Origin: Auriscalpium vulgare
Taxonomy: Eukaryota > Basidiomycota > Agaricomycetes > Russulales > Auriscalpiaceae
Reading direction: 5' to 3'
NCBI GenBank assembly: GCA_019915015.1
Contig: JAHBBC010000012.1
Location: 744,001 to 808,000, forward strand
DNA length: 64,000 nt
In this document: positions 1-9,406 of the stretch, one piece after another
Layout: each line of letters opens with the position of its first letter
Position numbering within the stretch: the first letter of the stretch is position 1
Translations under genes and position numbers: made by a program
The notes under the pieces: generated by a model
Told to the model about the DNA's origin: nothing
Databases searched by the model: none
Seen by the model: only the letters and a program-made list of their open reading frames with translations

Positions 1-984
1 GACGGCGTTTAACGGCTCCAGGCTGTGCACTATGCGCAGGCTCGTTCCATCCTTTTTGACCACGCAGAACCACCGCGACCTATACGACGAATTGGATGGT
101 TCGTAGACGTTCGCGGCCAACTTCCGACTGATTTGTTCCATGACTTGGTCGTAGATTCCCGGCGGGATTGGTATGTTGCGTTGTACCCACGGCGTGTGCG
201 GCACGACGGGTATCGTGACCGGCGGAAAGAAATCTTCGCGGAAGTGGCCTCGCTCGCTGTCGTCCCATGCGAACGCACCGTTGTGCTCGCACATAAAATG
301 GTGCATCAGCTTGCGTTCCTCCTTCCACAAGAAGTCTCCCTCGTGAACTACGTCGAATTGGTCGCGGCGCTCCTCGGTGTAACGCCCCGTCGGCCGGAAG
401 TCGGGGGGCTTCGTCGGCAACTTGGGTAGTGTCGCTAGCGGGTCGCCTCGTATGTCGCGTATGATTCTGAACTGTCCAGGCAAGTCGGCGAGTACTGGCT
501 TCACCTTTAGATGGGCGGGCTTATACTTTTTCTTGGTCGCTGCGAAAACCGCGCGTGCCCGCGCGCTGCTAGGCAACGACTTACAGTCGCGAAATTCCTG
601 TTCGCCCGCGAACGAGGGCACCCCGGCTGGGGCGAGAAAGAAGACGGGCGCCGACGGAGCGTCCAAAGTCGCGTCTGTCGGCCGATTAAATATGGGAGGG
701 GTAGATTCTGGGAGATCGCAAAATGATAGATAGGTTGCTCGTAACTCTTCCGGCGAACTAGAGGAGTCGAAGGGGACCACGGCTTCCACGGAAATAGGAT
801 CGGCGGCGTCGCCCGTGAACTCGAGGACGAGCGCCACTTCCGCCTGGTCGTCCAACGACGCCTCTAGAGCCGAAAATCCCTGCGCTCGCCGGCGCTCTGA
901 ACGATGCGACGCGAGCCTCGCTCTACTGTCGGGACGGTCGCCGTCGCTTGAGTGTTGGGATCGGTGATCGTGATGGTCTGTCGC
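1..984 (-). CDS. Element E pol, N-terminal part (reverse transcriptase start), truncated by window
   Basis: The minus-strand frame is open from 984 (the next upstream codon is a TGA at 985-987) to base 1. It overlaps the end of the gag-protease ORF (stop at 864) in another frame, so Pol is probably made by ribosomal frameshifting, as proposed for B. The conceptual protein runs through an EAFAWDD-like segment and PWVQRNIPIPPGIY to SSYRSRWFCVVKKDG and SLRIVHSLEPLNAV. This is the palm/fingers start of a Ty3/gypsy RT and matches B at 14570-14860. The first in-frame ATG is at 294, too far inside to be a natural Pol start. The rest of pol is outside the window. Confidence 0.85.
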
Positions 985-3900
985 TCATCTACAAAGTTGC
1001 GGACTATACTCCCAGTGAGGACGTCGAAGGGCCTCCCTAGCAGGATGTCGTAGGCCGGAGAACGTATGACGTGTATCTGCACGTAGAGCGTAATGTCGCC
1101 TAGCTTTAGCGCTACGTTGCGGGCTAGCCCGAGGGATTTGTCAATCGAGCCGTTGGCGGAAAGCATGTCCAGTGTGATCGCGGGATCGTATGCCAGGCCG
1201 AGAAAATGGCAAACGTCCTCGGACATGGAGATGACCTGCGACCCTGGGTCCAGGATGGCCTCAATGTGCGCTTGGTTATCCACCAAGGGCAGGACCGCTC
1301 GCAATGCCGATGACTCCTTTGCGACCACCAGCGGGGCCGGTTTCTCGGCCGAGGCACTCATCAACGTCAGCATCGGGTCGGAGAGCACTAGCGACCCGCG
1401 AGGCGGCACCGCTGGCTGGCTCTGTATGGCCTGCAAGAACGACGACGGCATGTGCGAGGTGTATCCCCGCGCTCGATCTCTCTCCTGCTCGCGCTCTTCC
1501 TCGTACAAGTCGCCTGGTAAGTCCGACCACTCCTTGGTAGGCTCTTCGCCTTCCGCTACGGCCGTGTGCAGGACCGCTACTGGGGAGTCCCCGCTGGACA
1601 ATACCGGGGCCGCTATGCGTCGCGGGGTGATAGCGTATCGCAACTGGGAGCGTACTTCTGGCGCCAGCGACAGTAACTCGCTCTGCGTCAGAGTGACGGA
1701 AGTCCCCATCGCGCGGCCGTAGACTTCCTTCGCGACTTCTTCACTATGGATGGGCGTGTCCTTGGTATAGGCGGCGACTGGCTTCTTCCCTTTGTCTGGT
1801 CGGGACGCGTCCCCGACGGGTATGTAGGTTGCGTCGGGTACGGAGGCAAACGGATGGATGGGTTCCGGCTCTATCTCGTTGGGGTCCTTCTCGACTGTCG
1901 GTTCGCCCTCGCTCGCTTCCCTCGCTTCTTCCGCATCCTCTGGATCTTCGGGCACCGCGAACGTAACCTTCGACCGTTTTGCCGTGAATTTCGACGGGGA
2001 TATCACCACCTCAGGGACTAGCTTCCTGGATCGCACTCTCTCCCCGGGCAGCGGACCGATTGGTGGCGGTAACTCTCCGTTGCGAATCGCAGCCTCCCTT
2101 CGGACCCGGCCGGCGTTCCTCTGCTCCTTCATGAGTGTTAGCACCGCCATCTCTTGACGCAACTCCTCTAGTCGCTCGTCGTCAGTCAACGGCGGGATTA
2201 ACTGGATGAGCCCGGCGACGGGCTGGTCGCGCGCAGGTCGGAGTGGGTAGTCGGTGACAGCGATGGGGCCTGTCGATGCCAACATCATTGTCTCCGTCGC
2301 GTTGCCCGCGACTCTGGCCGCGACGTCGGCGCGCAGCCCGGACGGATCCGTGCGATAGTATTCGTCTACCCTCGCTTGAATCGGGCCTGGTCCGAATGGC
2401 ACTGGCCTTCCGCTCTTGAGTACCACCTGGTTCATCTCGTTGCGTACCACCCGCCCCGTCGCTATGTAGTCTTGCAGGACGAGGCATTCGCGGATGAAGT
2501 GCTCGGGACCGTTGCAGAACGAGCACCTGGCGCCATCCTGTCCCGGGGCCGGGCGAGGACGATCGAAACGAGCGGCCGACGCCATCATCGGGCCCGGTGG
2601 CCCGCGTGTGTACGCCGACGGCTGCGGACCTGCGTTACTCATCCCCACCGCATCGGCTCTCCCCGCGCTATACGCTTTCGCGATCTGCTCGGCCGCCTTC
2701 TCCATCAGAGCGGCAAACTGCTCGACCTTGATCGCAGGTTCTTCCGCCTTGACGGCCACGGGTTGGGACAAGTCGGCCAGACCCGCGGGGACGCTGAGCC
2801 CTGCCGATCGCGGGGTGCTCGACGTGCCGTGCAGCACGTACCGCGCCGCTTCCACTATTTGGTCCATCGGGTACGGGCCGTCGCGATCGTGGTCGGGATA
2901 CTTCAGCTGCAGCCGCTGCTCTATCCTATCTTGCAGTCCCTTCTGGAATCCACGCAAGAAAGTGTAGTCGCGGTCGCGCTCGGAGATCCGCTGCCGCCCT
3001 ATAAGAAACTGGGAGATCGCGTAGAAACCGCGATAGTATTCCCCAACGTCGCCGATGGTCGTGATGCCTCGGCGGGCTGTCTCGGCGACGAGCTGATCGA
3101 GGTCGCCCATCGTGTATTTGCGCTCCTCGTCCGCTCCGGGGTATAGCGCTATGATCGCGGTCACGAACTCTTCGAACGTCGCATTGCCCGCGTACTGGGG
3201 TCGGCTTTGCCACTGGTCTGCTGTAAGGACGTCCAGGTATCGCGTGGCGTGCTCCTTCTTCTCCTGGTCCTGGCCGTCCTCGATACCCGCCCGCGTGAAC
3301 AAGTGCCTCAATTCCGCGAAATAGCGTTGCAGCTCGCGTGGCTTAAGATTGTCGAACTTAGGGGCTTGGCGGTCGCCACGGGTAGGCATCGGGGTGGCCA
3401 TGGTCGTGCGACGGGGTAAACGCGATAACGGCGTACTGGATTGCGATGTGGGAGAAACTGGTCGGGAAACTTGTGCGGCCGCTCCACGCCCGTCTCCTGA
3501 TAAACCTCCGTGCGTTCCGACGTTTCCGCGGTCGGAAGCCAAGCGGTCGCTGTCGGGAGGCACCTGTGCCTCGTCTCGGTCCTCATCAATCAGCGCAGCC
3601 ACTTCGGGCTCCGATTCCGACGGGGTAAGCTCCGGCGACGACCATTGTCGCATCGCTCCGCCGGTCAGCAACTCGATCGACGCTTCGTTGACGTCCAGGA
3701 GCTCCTGATGGAGGGACCGTCTACCATCCCAACCGTGCTCCGACCCTTCCGATTGGACCGGGCCTGCCTCCGCGTTTTGATCGCCGGGGCCCTCGCCCGC
3801 AGCGTCCCCGTCGTTCTCGGGTGCTGCGTCCGACACACCCGATGCCTCGCCGTCGTCGTTTTCGTTGTCGCCCTCGGCGCCTTCAGTGCTGGAAGTCGCG

Positions 3901-4046
3901 CGCTCTTCGTCCGACGCCCCACCTTCCGACGATGCGAGGTGTCCTGGCATGGACTCCGCCCGCTGACTAGTCGAGTACTCCGACGGGGCCGATCGGGGCG
4001 GTGCGCGTCGAGTGGGCTCTACGATAACCCTCGCCTTTGGTGCCAT
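864..4046 (-). CDS. Element E Gag-protease polyprotein (1060 aa)
   Basis: One intact frame from ATG 4046 to stop at 864. An acidic, Ser-rich N-terminal third is followed by a Gag core that begins near MATPMPTRGDRQAPKF and includes RYFAELRHLF and FEEFVTAIIALYPGADEE, alignable by eye with B and C. Then comes a canonical CCHC zinc knuckle (C-SF-C-NGPE-H-FIRE-C) for RNA packaging. The C-terminal retropepsin-like domain has the core LDPGSQVISMSED, with D-P-G where retropepsins have D-T/S-G. Unlike B, E has a proper ATG just inside the primer-binding site. The intact frame suggests a recent, possibly active copy. Confidence 0.88.
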   Translation of the reverse strand: MAPKARVIVEPTRRAPPRSAPSEYSTSQRAESMPGHLASSEGGASDEERATSSTEGAEGDNENDDGEASGVSDAAPENDGDAAGEGPGDQNAEAGPVQSEGSEHGWDGRRSLHQELLDVNEASIELLTGGAMRQWSSPELTPSESEPEVAALIDEDRDEAQVPPDSDRLASDRGNVGTHGGLSGDGRGAAAQVSRPVSPTSQSSTPLSRLPRRTTMATPMPTRGDRQAPKFDNLKPRELQRYFAELRHLFTRAGIEDGQDQEKKEHATRYLDVLTADQWQSRPQYAGNATFEEFVTAIIALYPGADEERKYTMGDLDQLVAETARRGITTIGDVGEYYRGFYAISQFLIGRQRISERDRDYTFLRGFQKGLQDRIEQRLQLKYPDHDRDGPYPMDQIVEAARYVLHGTSSTPRSAGLSVPAGLADLSQPVAVKAEEPAIKVEQFAALMEKAAEQIAKAYSAGRADAVGMSNAGPQPSAYTRGPPGPMMASAARFDRPRPAPGQDGARCSFCNGPEHFIRECLVLQDYIATGRVVRNEMNQVVLKSGRPVPFGPGPIQARVDEYYRTDPSGLRADVAARVAGNATETMMLASTGPIAVTDYPLRPARDQPVAGLIQLIPPLTDDERLEELRQEMAVLTLMKEQRNAGRVRREAAIRNGELPPPIGPLPGERVRSRKLVPEVVISPSKFTAKRSKVTFAVPEDPEDAEEAREASEGEPTVEKDPNEIEPEPIHPFASVPDATYIPVGDASRPDKGKKPVAAYTKDTPIHSEEVAKEVYGRAMGTSVTLTQSELLSLAPEVRSQLRYAITPRRIAAPVLSSGDSPVAVLHTAVAEGEEPTKEWSDLPGDLYEEEREQERDRARGYTSHMPSSFLQAIQSQPAVPPRGSLVLSDPMLTLMSASAEKPAPLVVAKESSALRAVLPLVDNQAHIEAILDPGSQVISMSEDVCHFLGLAYDPAITLDMLSANGSIDKSLGLARNVALKLGDITLYVQIHVIRSPAYDILLGRPFDVLTGSIVRNFVDERQTITITDPNTQATATVPTVERGSRRIVQSAGERRDFRL

Positions 4047-4073
4047 CGGGTTGCTGAGCGGTTGACACTAGCC

Positions 4074-4091
4074 CCCTCGCGGTGGGCTCCA
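4074..4091 (-). other. Element E primer-binding site
   Basis: On the minus strand TGGAGCCCACCGCGAGG begins 4 nt after the LTR end. The TGG complements a tRNA CCA tail. The next base implies a discriminator U, which is characteristic of tRNA-Cys, so tRNA-Cys is the inferred primer. Confidence 0.7.
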
Positions 4092-4095
4092 CAAA

Positions 4096-4947
4096 TGATG
4101 AGATGAACCCTGGGGGAGGCCCCGGGGACGTCGATAGAAATGGAGGGAGCGAGCAGCCAACCGCTGGCCCAAGAGGTAGTGGGTCGGAGGAAGAAACCCA
4201 AGGTCGCGACCGTGCCCCGAACAACCCACCCAGGACCCCGCGGGTCCTGCCCTCGTCCGGCGTCTCTCTCTCTCTCTCTTTCTCTGCTCCCGCCCGACCG
4301 TCGCACGTTGCGTCTCCTCCCACACTATTCGATGCGACCCTCCCATCTGTCACCGCTGGCCCGTCCTAGTCGCGGCGTCGCCCTTGCCGTCCGACCGTCC
4401 GACCTGTGTCCCTGCGCTTGCACCGTCCGAGTAGCTATCCTAGAATATAAACGTCAGTCATAAAACCTACCACACTGTATCACTCCAGTCTGTGGTTGAG
4501 TCGGGGCAGCGTAGCCCGTAGTATCGCAAAGGTGGCGCGACCCGGATGTCGCTACGGTTTCCTGGTTTAAGTCATCGTGTCGGCCCAGTGGTCTGGCTGT
4601 GTCGCGTCGTGCGATGCTCTCTGTGAAGCAGGAATGAAAGGTGTAGTCTCGGGTGTAGGCCCAAGGTCCAAAAGTGTCCCTACAACAAGTCGAATCGCGT
4701 CTATATACCGCTGCTTCGTCAGCTCTTCCCACGCGTCTGCGCTCCTACGCGTCCTACCAAGTTCCGCGCCCGACCGTTCCGACTCCCTACCTCGGCTCTC
4801 CGACTCCTCCCCAGACGCTCGCTCGCTTTGTGCTGTCCCGTGGTCGTGCCGGTGCCGCGACGCCTGTGGGGCGTCTCGGGGGTGTGTGTCTTGGTGTAGC
4901 GGTGTGATTGGTCCGTTTCGGTGCCTGTAGCGCTGCGGGTCCCATCA
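4096..4947 (-). repeat. Element E 5' LTR (852 bp)
   Basis: Reads TGATGGGACC... to ...CTCATCA on the minus strand. The upper border is set by the junction with D's LTR fragment at 4948, the lower border by the primer-binding site. A TATATA box lies at 4702-4707 on the minus strand. The second LTR is outside the window, so the borders rest on TG...CA ends and context. Confidence 0.8.
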
Positions 4948-4969
4948 GCGTCGTAGACCTGGGTCTACA
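4948..4969 (-). repeat. Element D 3' LTR remnant (22 bp)
   Basis: These 22 bases are identical to the outer 22 bases of D's 5' LTR (39741-39762). They begin TGTAGACC on the minus strand and contain the inverted repeat GTAGACC / GGTCTAC. Identity stops exactly where E's LTR starts, so E interrupts the LTR here. The rest of the LTR should lie beyond E's far end, left of the window. Confidence 0.85.
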
Positions 4970-4980
4970 CTCCTCCCCCC
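4970..4980 (-). other. Element D polypurine tract
   Basis: GGGGGGAGGAG on the minus strand, immediately before the LTR start TGTAGACC. It is the expected plus-strand primer for reverse transcription. The pol stop codon (4982-4980) overlaps its first base. Confidence 0.8.
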
Positions 4981-5173
4981 TAGGAAGAAGAGCTCCCCCC
5001 GGGGGGATGACGCGCCAGCCAACGGTCCAGAGCGGCGCAGTCGGCGAGGTGACGCGAGGGCAGCCATTGCATGTCCTCGTCACCCCAGCCGCGCCACCGT
5101 ACGAGATATTGCCAGCCGCGCCCACGACGGCGTTGGTCAATGATCTCGTCGACTTCCCATTCCTCAGCGCCGT
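4980..5173 (-). CDS. Element D Pol C-terminus: chromodomain segment
   Basis: Continuation of D's polyprotein beyond the B insertion, in the same frame as 34370-39458. The segment reads [19 protein letters not shown] then [19 protein letters not shown], with the aromatic cage and YLVRW/WLP signatures of a chromodomain, then a short GGSSSS tail and stop. In chromoviruses this domain tethers integrase to histone marks such as methylated H3K9. An ORF read from 5345 would include B LTR sequence at its N-terminus; that part is not D. Confidence 0.9.
5170..5173. repeat. Target-site duplication of element B, left copy (CCGT)
   Basis: CCGT directly before B's left LTR, repeated at 34366-34369 directly after B's right LTR. 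Removing one copy plus B restores D's reading frame. Confidence 0.85.
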
Positions 5174-5753
5174 TGACAAGCCCCGTCCCGCGCTGGGAGG
5201 GGATCTCGACTGTCTTTTCGCATTTTCGACCAAGTCCTCGGTCACGTGACCTCGGCCTTCCTGCGCCACGATCGGAACGCCCCGCCGACTCCCACGCTGC
5301 TCGCACCACGCGCCCACAGTCGCCACACGCTCGCCAGCACAGCATTTCCCACGCCCGTCACGACGCATCAGATTTCCATCAGACTCGCACAGCCTGGTCG
5401 CACGACAGACACGCTCGGCGCTACGCAACTCCGGAGCTCTCACGCCATCCGAGTACCGCCTCAGTCGCGCATTGTCCGCTCGCCCATTGTCCGCCACACG
5501 AGTCCGACTACCCCGACGTCCTCCGATTCAGCGCTACCGACTCGCCCGCTTCCCTCCGATGCGCCCTAGCGCCTTACGACCCGCGCTACGCCCCCGCAGT
5601 CAAGACGCGACTTGCGATCGACACGTGACCCAGTCGCGACGCGTGTCGGGAGTGTGGCACTCCGAACGTTCGCAATCGGAAGACGCAGCCTCGTGCCCAC
5701 ATCATCGGACCACCGTTATCGCGCTCGATATGGCGCTCCTTGTCCGTTCCCGC
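5174..5753 (+). repeat. Element B left LTR, first part (580 bp)
   Basis: Starts TGACAAGCCCC and matches 33069-33648 of the right LTR. It is interrupted at 5753 by element C and resumes at 10434. Together the two parts equal the length of the intact right LTR. Confidence 0.93.
5750..5753. repeat. Target-site duplication of element C, left copy (CCGC)
   Basis: CCGC before C, repeated at 10430-10433 after C. The uninterrupted site is seen at 33645-33648 in B's right LTR. Confidence 0.85.
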
Positions 5754-7109
5754 TGATACGCCTGGTTCTGCGGTGTGCGGAGATCTCACTTCAATTTTCG
5801 AACTTTCGTCAAGTCGAGAGTTTCGCTTCAGAGTCACCTGACTTCGGAATTTGGCCAGCAGTTTCCGAGGTTTCAACCCAGTCACTTCCGAACTTTCCGA
5901 AGTCACGTGACTTCGGATTCCGAACTCGCGCCGGTCTCGGCCCGCTAGCACAGCCTCCACGGATCTTTCCGAAGCGCCCGCACGTGATTCGGTCCAGACT
6001 TTACAAAGCCCATCATCATCAGACACGCCCCAAACGTGATCCAGAGTCGAAACACTCACAGATTGTTGGGCTATGTCGCATCTAGGCCATATCCACTCCA
6101 GAACATTGCCCCCTCGTTCCCAGTATTGTCCCCTCCATTCCGACCCTACCTCGAGCCCTCCAGATGTGGTTCGCTGCGTTTCTAGCTGCGTCGAACCGCT
6201 ATGCAACGCAATACTTCGGAACTTCGGACGATAGCCGCAGCGACTTCGGAACGCGTTCCGAAGTTAGGCGCACATTCCCACTGTGGAGTCCCTTATGTTT
6301 CATTGTCTTAGGTTTCATGACTACTCTTCTCAGGCTTCCTAACAATGGCGTTCGACTTACCGTTTGCTTGCGACTTACTCATTTCTTGTGATCTTGACCC
6401 ACTTGCTTCGTGTTTCGTTCTACTTATGCCCTTGTTTGTTCGCACGGTTGTATATTACTTCGGACTCACTCGTAGTATATATAGGACTTGTCAGTACAAT
6501 ATTCTGCATCATATCATATGCCCCCTTCTTCCCCCTCATAGTGAGACTCACGCTAGAGACTCTCCTCGACCTCTCGCATTGTCAAAGCGTTTCTGACTTT
6601 GCACCTTTCGACTTCGACTTCGACTTCGCCTTCGCCGCACGCCGCACGTATAGTATTTGACTTCGACTTCGGATCTCGACTCCGACTTCGACTTCGCCTT
6701 TGACGCACGTATCGTATTCGCCTTTCGTACCCTCCTTTGTCATTCAACTTCGACTTCGACTCCATCCTCGACCCAATCACTTCGGCACTTCGGCTCCATC
6801 ACTTCGGCACTTCGGCTCCATCACTTCGGCACTTTGGAACCACGGCATTCAACTTCGACTTTGCCTACGTTGCACGACCACTCGACACCCCGCAGAACGT
6901 AACATCCCCACACTTCCTCATCCTTCCTAGTTTGGATCACTCCCGAACTCACTGCTATCACGCTACGACCACCCCATTCCCACTTCGGAGACGCTCCCGG
7001 AGACTTCGGGACCACTGACGACTCGCCCCTCACACAACGGTACTGTGCACTGTGCTCTAGGGATAGGTATACAAGACATTACCGCCCTACTACCGGCTGG
7101 TACCCATCA
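5754..7109 (+). repeat. Element C left LTR (1356 bp)
   Basis: Begins TGATACGCC and ends ACCCATCA, matching 9075-10429 with a single 1-bp length difference near 6520. It contains a TATATATA box and low-complexity arrays: CTTCGA units at 6607-6730 and CACTTCGG/CTCCAT units at 6778-6835. Confidence 0.95.
6476..6483 (+). promoter_or_regulatory. TATA box in element C LTR
   Basis: TATATATA, repeated at 9797-9804 in the right LTR. Probable core promoter of the element transcript. Confidence 0.55.
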
Positions 7110-7113
7110 TTAT

Positions 7114-7131
7114 TGGAGCCCACCGCGAGGG
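7114..7131 (+). other. Element C primer-binding site
   Basis: TGGAGCCCACCGCGAGG, 4 nt after the left LTR, identical to those of B and E. Confidence 0.75.
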
Positions 7132-7327
7132 GACCAAGTCAGTATTCCTCCGAAGCCCTCGGACGTGTCTACTCCCTTTGATATAGGTGTCGCATCTCCA
7201 ATCAACTTCGGATTTCGAGCGCTCGATCGCAACAATCATCCGAACCCAGGCCCGATACTTCGCCTCCACACGCCTCATCCCTTGCACATCCCATTCACTT
7301 CGCCTCCTTCGCATCCCTTGTCTATTG

Positions 7328-9406
7328 ATGGCCTCGTATATGCCCCCGCGCCGCGCACGAACTGCACCGACGTTCGATCCCAAACAGCCCCGTAGGTTCT
7401 TCTCCGACCTCGAGAAGCTCACCATGTCTGCGAACATCACCAGTGATCGCGCCAAGAAAGATTGGGCACAGAAGTACGTCGAACTTGACGAAGCTGATTT
7501 GTTTGACGCGATGGAAGTGTTCTACGGTCCTGGTACCTACGACGACTTCAAGGAAGCAGTCGCGAACCTCTACCCAGGAGCCGAAGAAGACATCCGAAAC
7601 TTCCGAACCATTGATCCAATTATGTTCGACATCGCCCCAGCCGGAGGACCTCCAACTTCGCTCGTTTCCGAACAAATCGAGGCTATTGACGCAGAGTTGG
7701 CCTGGCTGCGCGAGCAACAGGCTCTCGAACAAGAGTATGATGGCATTGCAGCAATGCACGAGCCATCCGAAGTATTCGACACCGTTCCGAACCTCTGCTA
7801 TGTCACCCCCGTTCCTGTCCCGCTCACATCTTCCCATCGTCGCGAACCAGAAGACTGCAACATGACTTGGGTCACTGTTTGCTTCGACGCTTCGGATCCA
7901 GCTTTCGCAAGCGAGACACAATACCCCGCTGCCACGTCCTCGCTTTTGGAGCACTTCGCAAGCGCCCCGGAGCTTCGCTACGCACCCATTGCACTGCGTG
8001 CAACCATCGAACAAGTCCCGAACCAAGACGCAGAGCTACGCAGCGATGCGAACAACGACGTCCCACTCACTCCACGCCTCGGAACAGTTCCGAACTACCG
8101 AGGAGACGACGCAGTACTCGTACAGGACATCCGAACTACCATCCCCAACTTCGACACACTTCGCCCCATTCCCAGTGACAGCTACAGCCGCATTCCAATC
8201 GAACACCCGCAGTTCAACGTCTCGACGTTCATCATGCCCCGCATCATCGACAAGCACCTCTCCAACCTCTTCCGAACTTACCAACGCATGTTCGACACTG
8301 GAGGCATGTTCTCTGGTACGAAGTCGATCCTCGTCTCACACGAACTCATCATCCTTCGTCACATCCTCTCGACTGGCGCACACGACTTGCCTCTGTGGAA
8401 CTTCGGATCACTTCGCAACTTTGACTTCGTCTCTCCAGCAATTGGCCACACTTCGACTTCACGTGGCATTGCGGGCAGCAATACAATCGTTCATAGCAAC
8501 CCAGCGAAGCCGATGAAACACTGCTACAATTGTTTCGGACCCAGTTCGCTTGGTTTTCGAGCACGCAGCTCAACTCTGCCAACCTTCGAGTTAGGAAACT
8601 TCGGATTCTTTCGTGGACTTCGGACGCCTCACATCCTTAGGAATCACATCACAGACATCGACCTTTCCTCCGACCACAGCATCTCGCACACCACCGCCGT
8701 CGCATCGACAGAGGAGTTACAACTTCGTCGCATCAACTTCGGAGTATTCCTAGGCTTCACGTCCCTCTTCCTCGCGTTCGATCGTCGATTCCCACGGTAC
8801 TTCGGAAGTACCGCGCCTCCGCTCGACCTCTCAAACCAACATCCTGTCTCAACGCATTCCTCCGACACTTCGCGTTTTGCACATGGACGCATCACCATGA
8901 CTCGCATCTTCCTCTTCCACCACGACGCACCCATCATCCTTTGCGACTTCGCCAAAATACTTCGGATCTTTGCCACATCACTTCGGAAACTCCATATGGT
9001 GCACCTCGGAATCCTCGCGCACGTCGCGTATTGGGCTCTGACCGTGGACGGTCAGTATCAAAGTATGGAGGAGGTGATACGCCTGGTTCTGCGGTGTGCG
9101 GAGATCTCACTTCAATTTTCGAACTTTCGTCAAGTCGAGAGTTTCGCTTCAGAGTCACCTGACTTCGGAATTTGGCCAGCAGTTTCCGAGGTTTCAACCC
9201 AGTCACTTCCGAACTTTCCGAAGTCACGTGACTTCGGATTCCGAACTCGCGCCGGTCTCGGCCCGCTAGCACAGCCTCCACGGATCTTTCCGAAGCGCCC
9301 GCACGTGATTCGGTCCAGACTTTACAAAGCCCATCATCATCAGACACGCCCCAAACGTGATCCAGAGTCGAAACACTCACAGATTGTTGGGCTATGTCGC
9401 ATCTAG
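7328..9406 (+). CDS. Element C chimeric Gag/RT-remnant ORF
   Basis: Open frame from ATG 7328 (the frame itself is open from 7187) through the polypurine tract into the right LTR. The N-terminus MPPRRARTAPTF ... RRFFSDLEKL ... NLYPGAEED aligns with the Gag core of B (MPPRGSKTAPVF ... RRFFSDLETL ... ALYPTADED). Around 8270-8370, MFDTGGMFSGTKSILVSHE resembles B's RT thumb text MRYSGGTFSGPKSILIARE. Between and after these the protein is low-complexity (NFGS, HFG, TTSR-like text). The last internal residues (ALTVDGQ) match B's 3' end, and the rest is LTR-encoded. There are no catalytic residues of RT or integrase. It looks like an internally deleted B-type element that kept an open frame, possibly as a packaging helper. 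Confidence 0.75.
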   Translation: MASYMPPRRARTAPTFDPKQPRRFFSDLEKLTMSANITSDRAKKDWAQKYVELDEADLFDAMEVFYGPGTYDDFKEAVANLYPGAEEDIRNFRTIDPIMFDIAPAGGPPTSLVSEQIEAIDAELAWLREQQALEQEYDGIAAMHEPSEVFDTVPNLCYVTPVPVPLTSSHRREPEDCNMTWVTVCFDASDPAFASETQYPAATSSLLEHFASAPELRYAPIALRATIEQVPNQDAELRSDANNDVPLTPRLGTVPNYRGDDAVLVQDIRTTIPNFDTLRPIPSDSYSRIPIEHPQFNVSTFIMPRIIDKHLSNLFRTYQRMFDTGGMFSGTKSILVSHELIILRHILSTGAHDLPLWNFGSLRNFDFVSPAIGHTSTSRGIAGSNTIVHSNPAKPMKHCYNCFGPSSLGFRARSSTLPTFELGNFGFFRGLRTPHILRNHITDIDLSSDHSISHTTAVASTEELQLRRINFGVFLGFTSLFLAFDRRFPRYFGSTAPPLDLSNQHPVSTHSSDTSRFAHGRITMTRIFLFHHDAPIILCDFAKILRIFATSLRKLHMVHLGILAHVAYWALTVDGQYQSMEEVIRLVLRCAEISLQFSNFRQVESFASESPDFGIWPAVSEVSTQSLPNFPKSRDFGFRTRAGLGPLAQPPRIFPKRPHVIRSRLYKAHHHQTRPKRDPESKHSQIVGLCRI
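9067..9074 (+). other. Element C polypurine tract
   Basis: GGAGGAGG immediately before the right LTR, 12 nt after the hairpin TGACCG-TGGA-CGGTCA (9039-9054). Confidence 0.75.

Larger units (their letters stand above)
1..4947 (-). mobile_element. Element E: Ty3/gypsy LTR retrotransposon, 5' part only
   Basis: Minus-strand LTR retrotransposon cut by the left window edge. In its own direction it has a 5' LTR (4947 down to 4096), a primer-binding site, a gag-protease ORF and the start of pol. Gag, protease and RT are clearly related to element B (shared RT text such as YEPSNSSYRS and SLEPLNAV), and the primer-binding site is identical to those of B and C. Its upper edge abuts a 22-bp stretch that matches the outer end of element D's 5' LTR, so E is inserted in D's 3' LTR. 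The 3' half and the second LTR lie outside the window. Confidence 0.9.

Noticed and set aside
25..429. Plus-strand ORF of 134 codons
   Set aside because: It is antisense to the intact element E pol frame, which carries clear RT text on the minus strand.
3510..4106. Plus-strand ORF of 198 codons
   Set aside because: Antisense to E's gag ORF; composition follows from the GC-rich coding strand.
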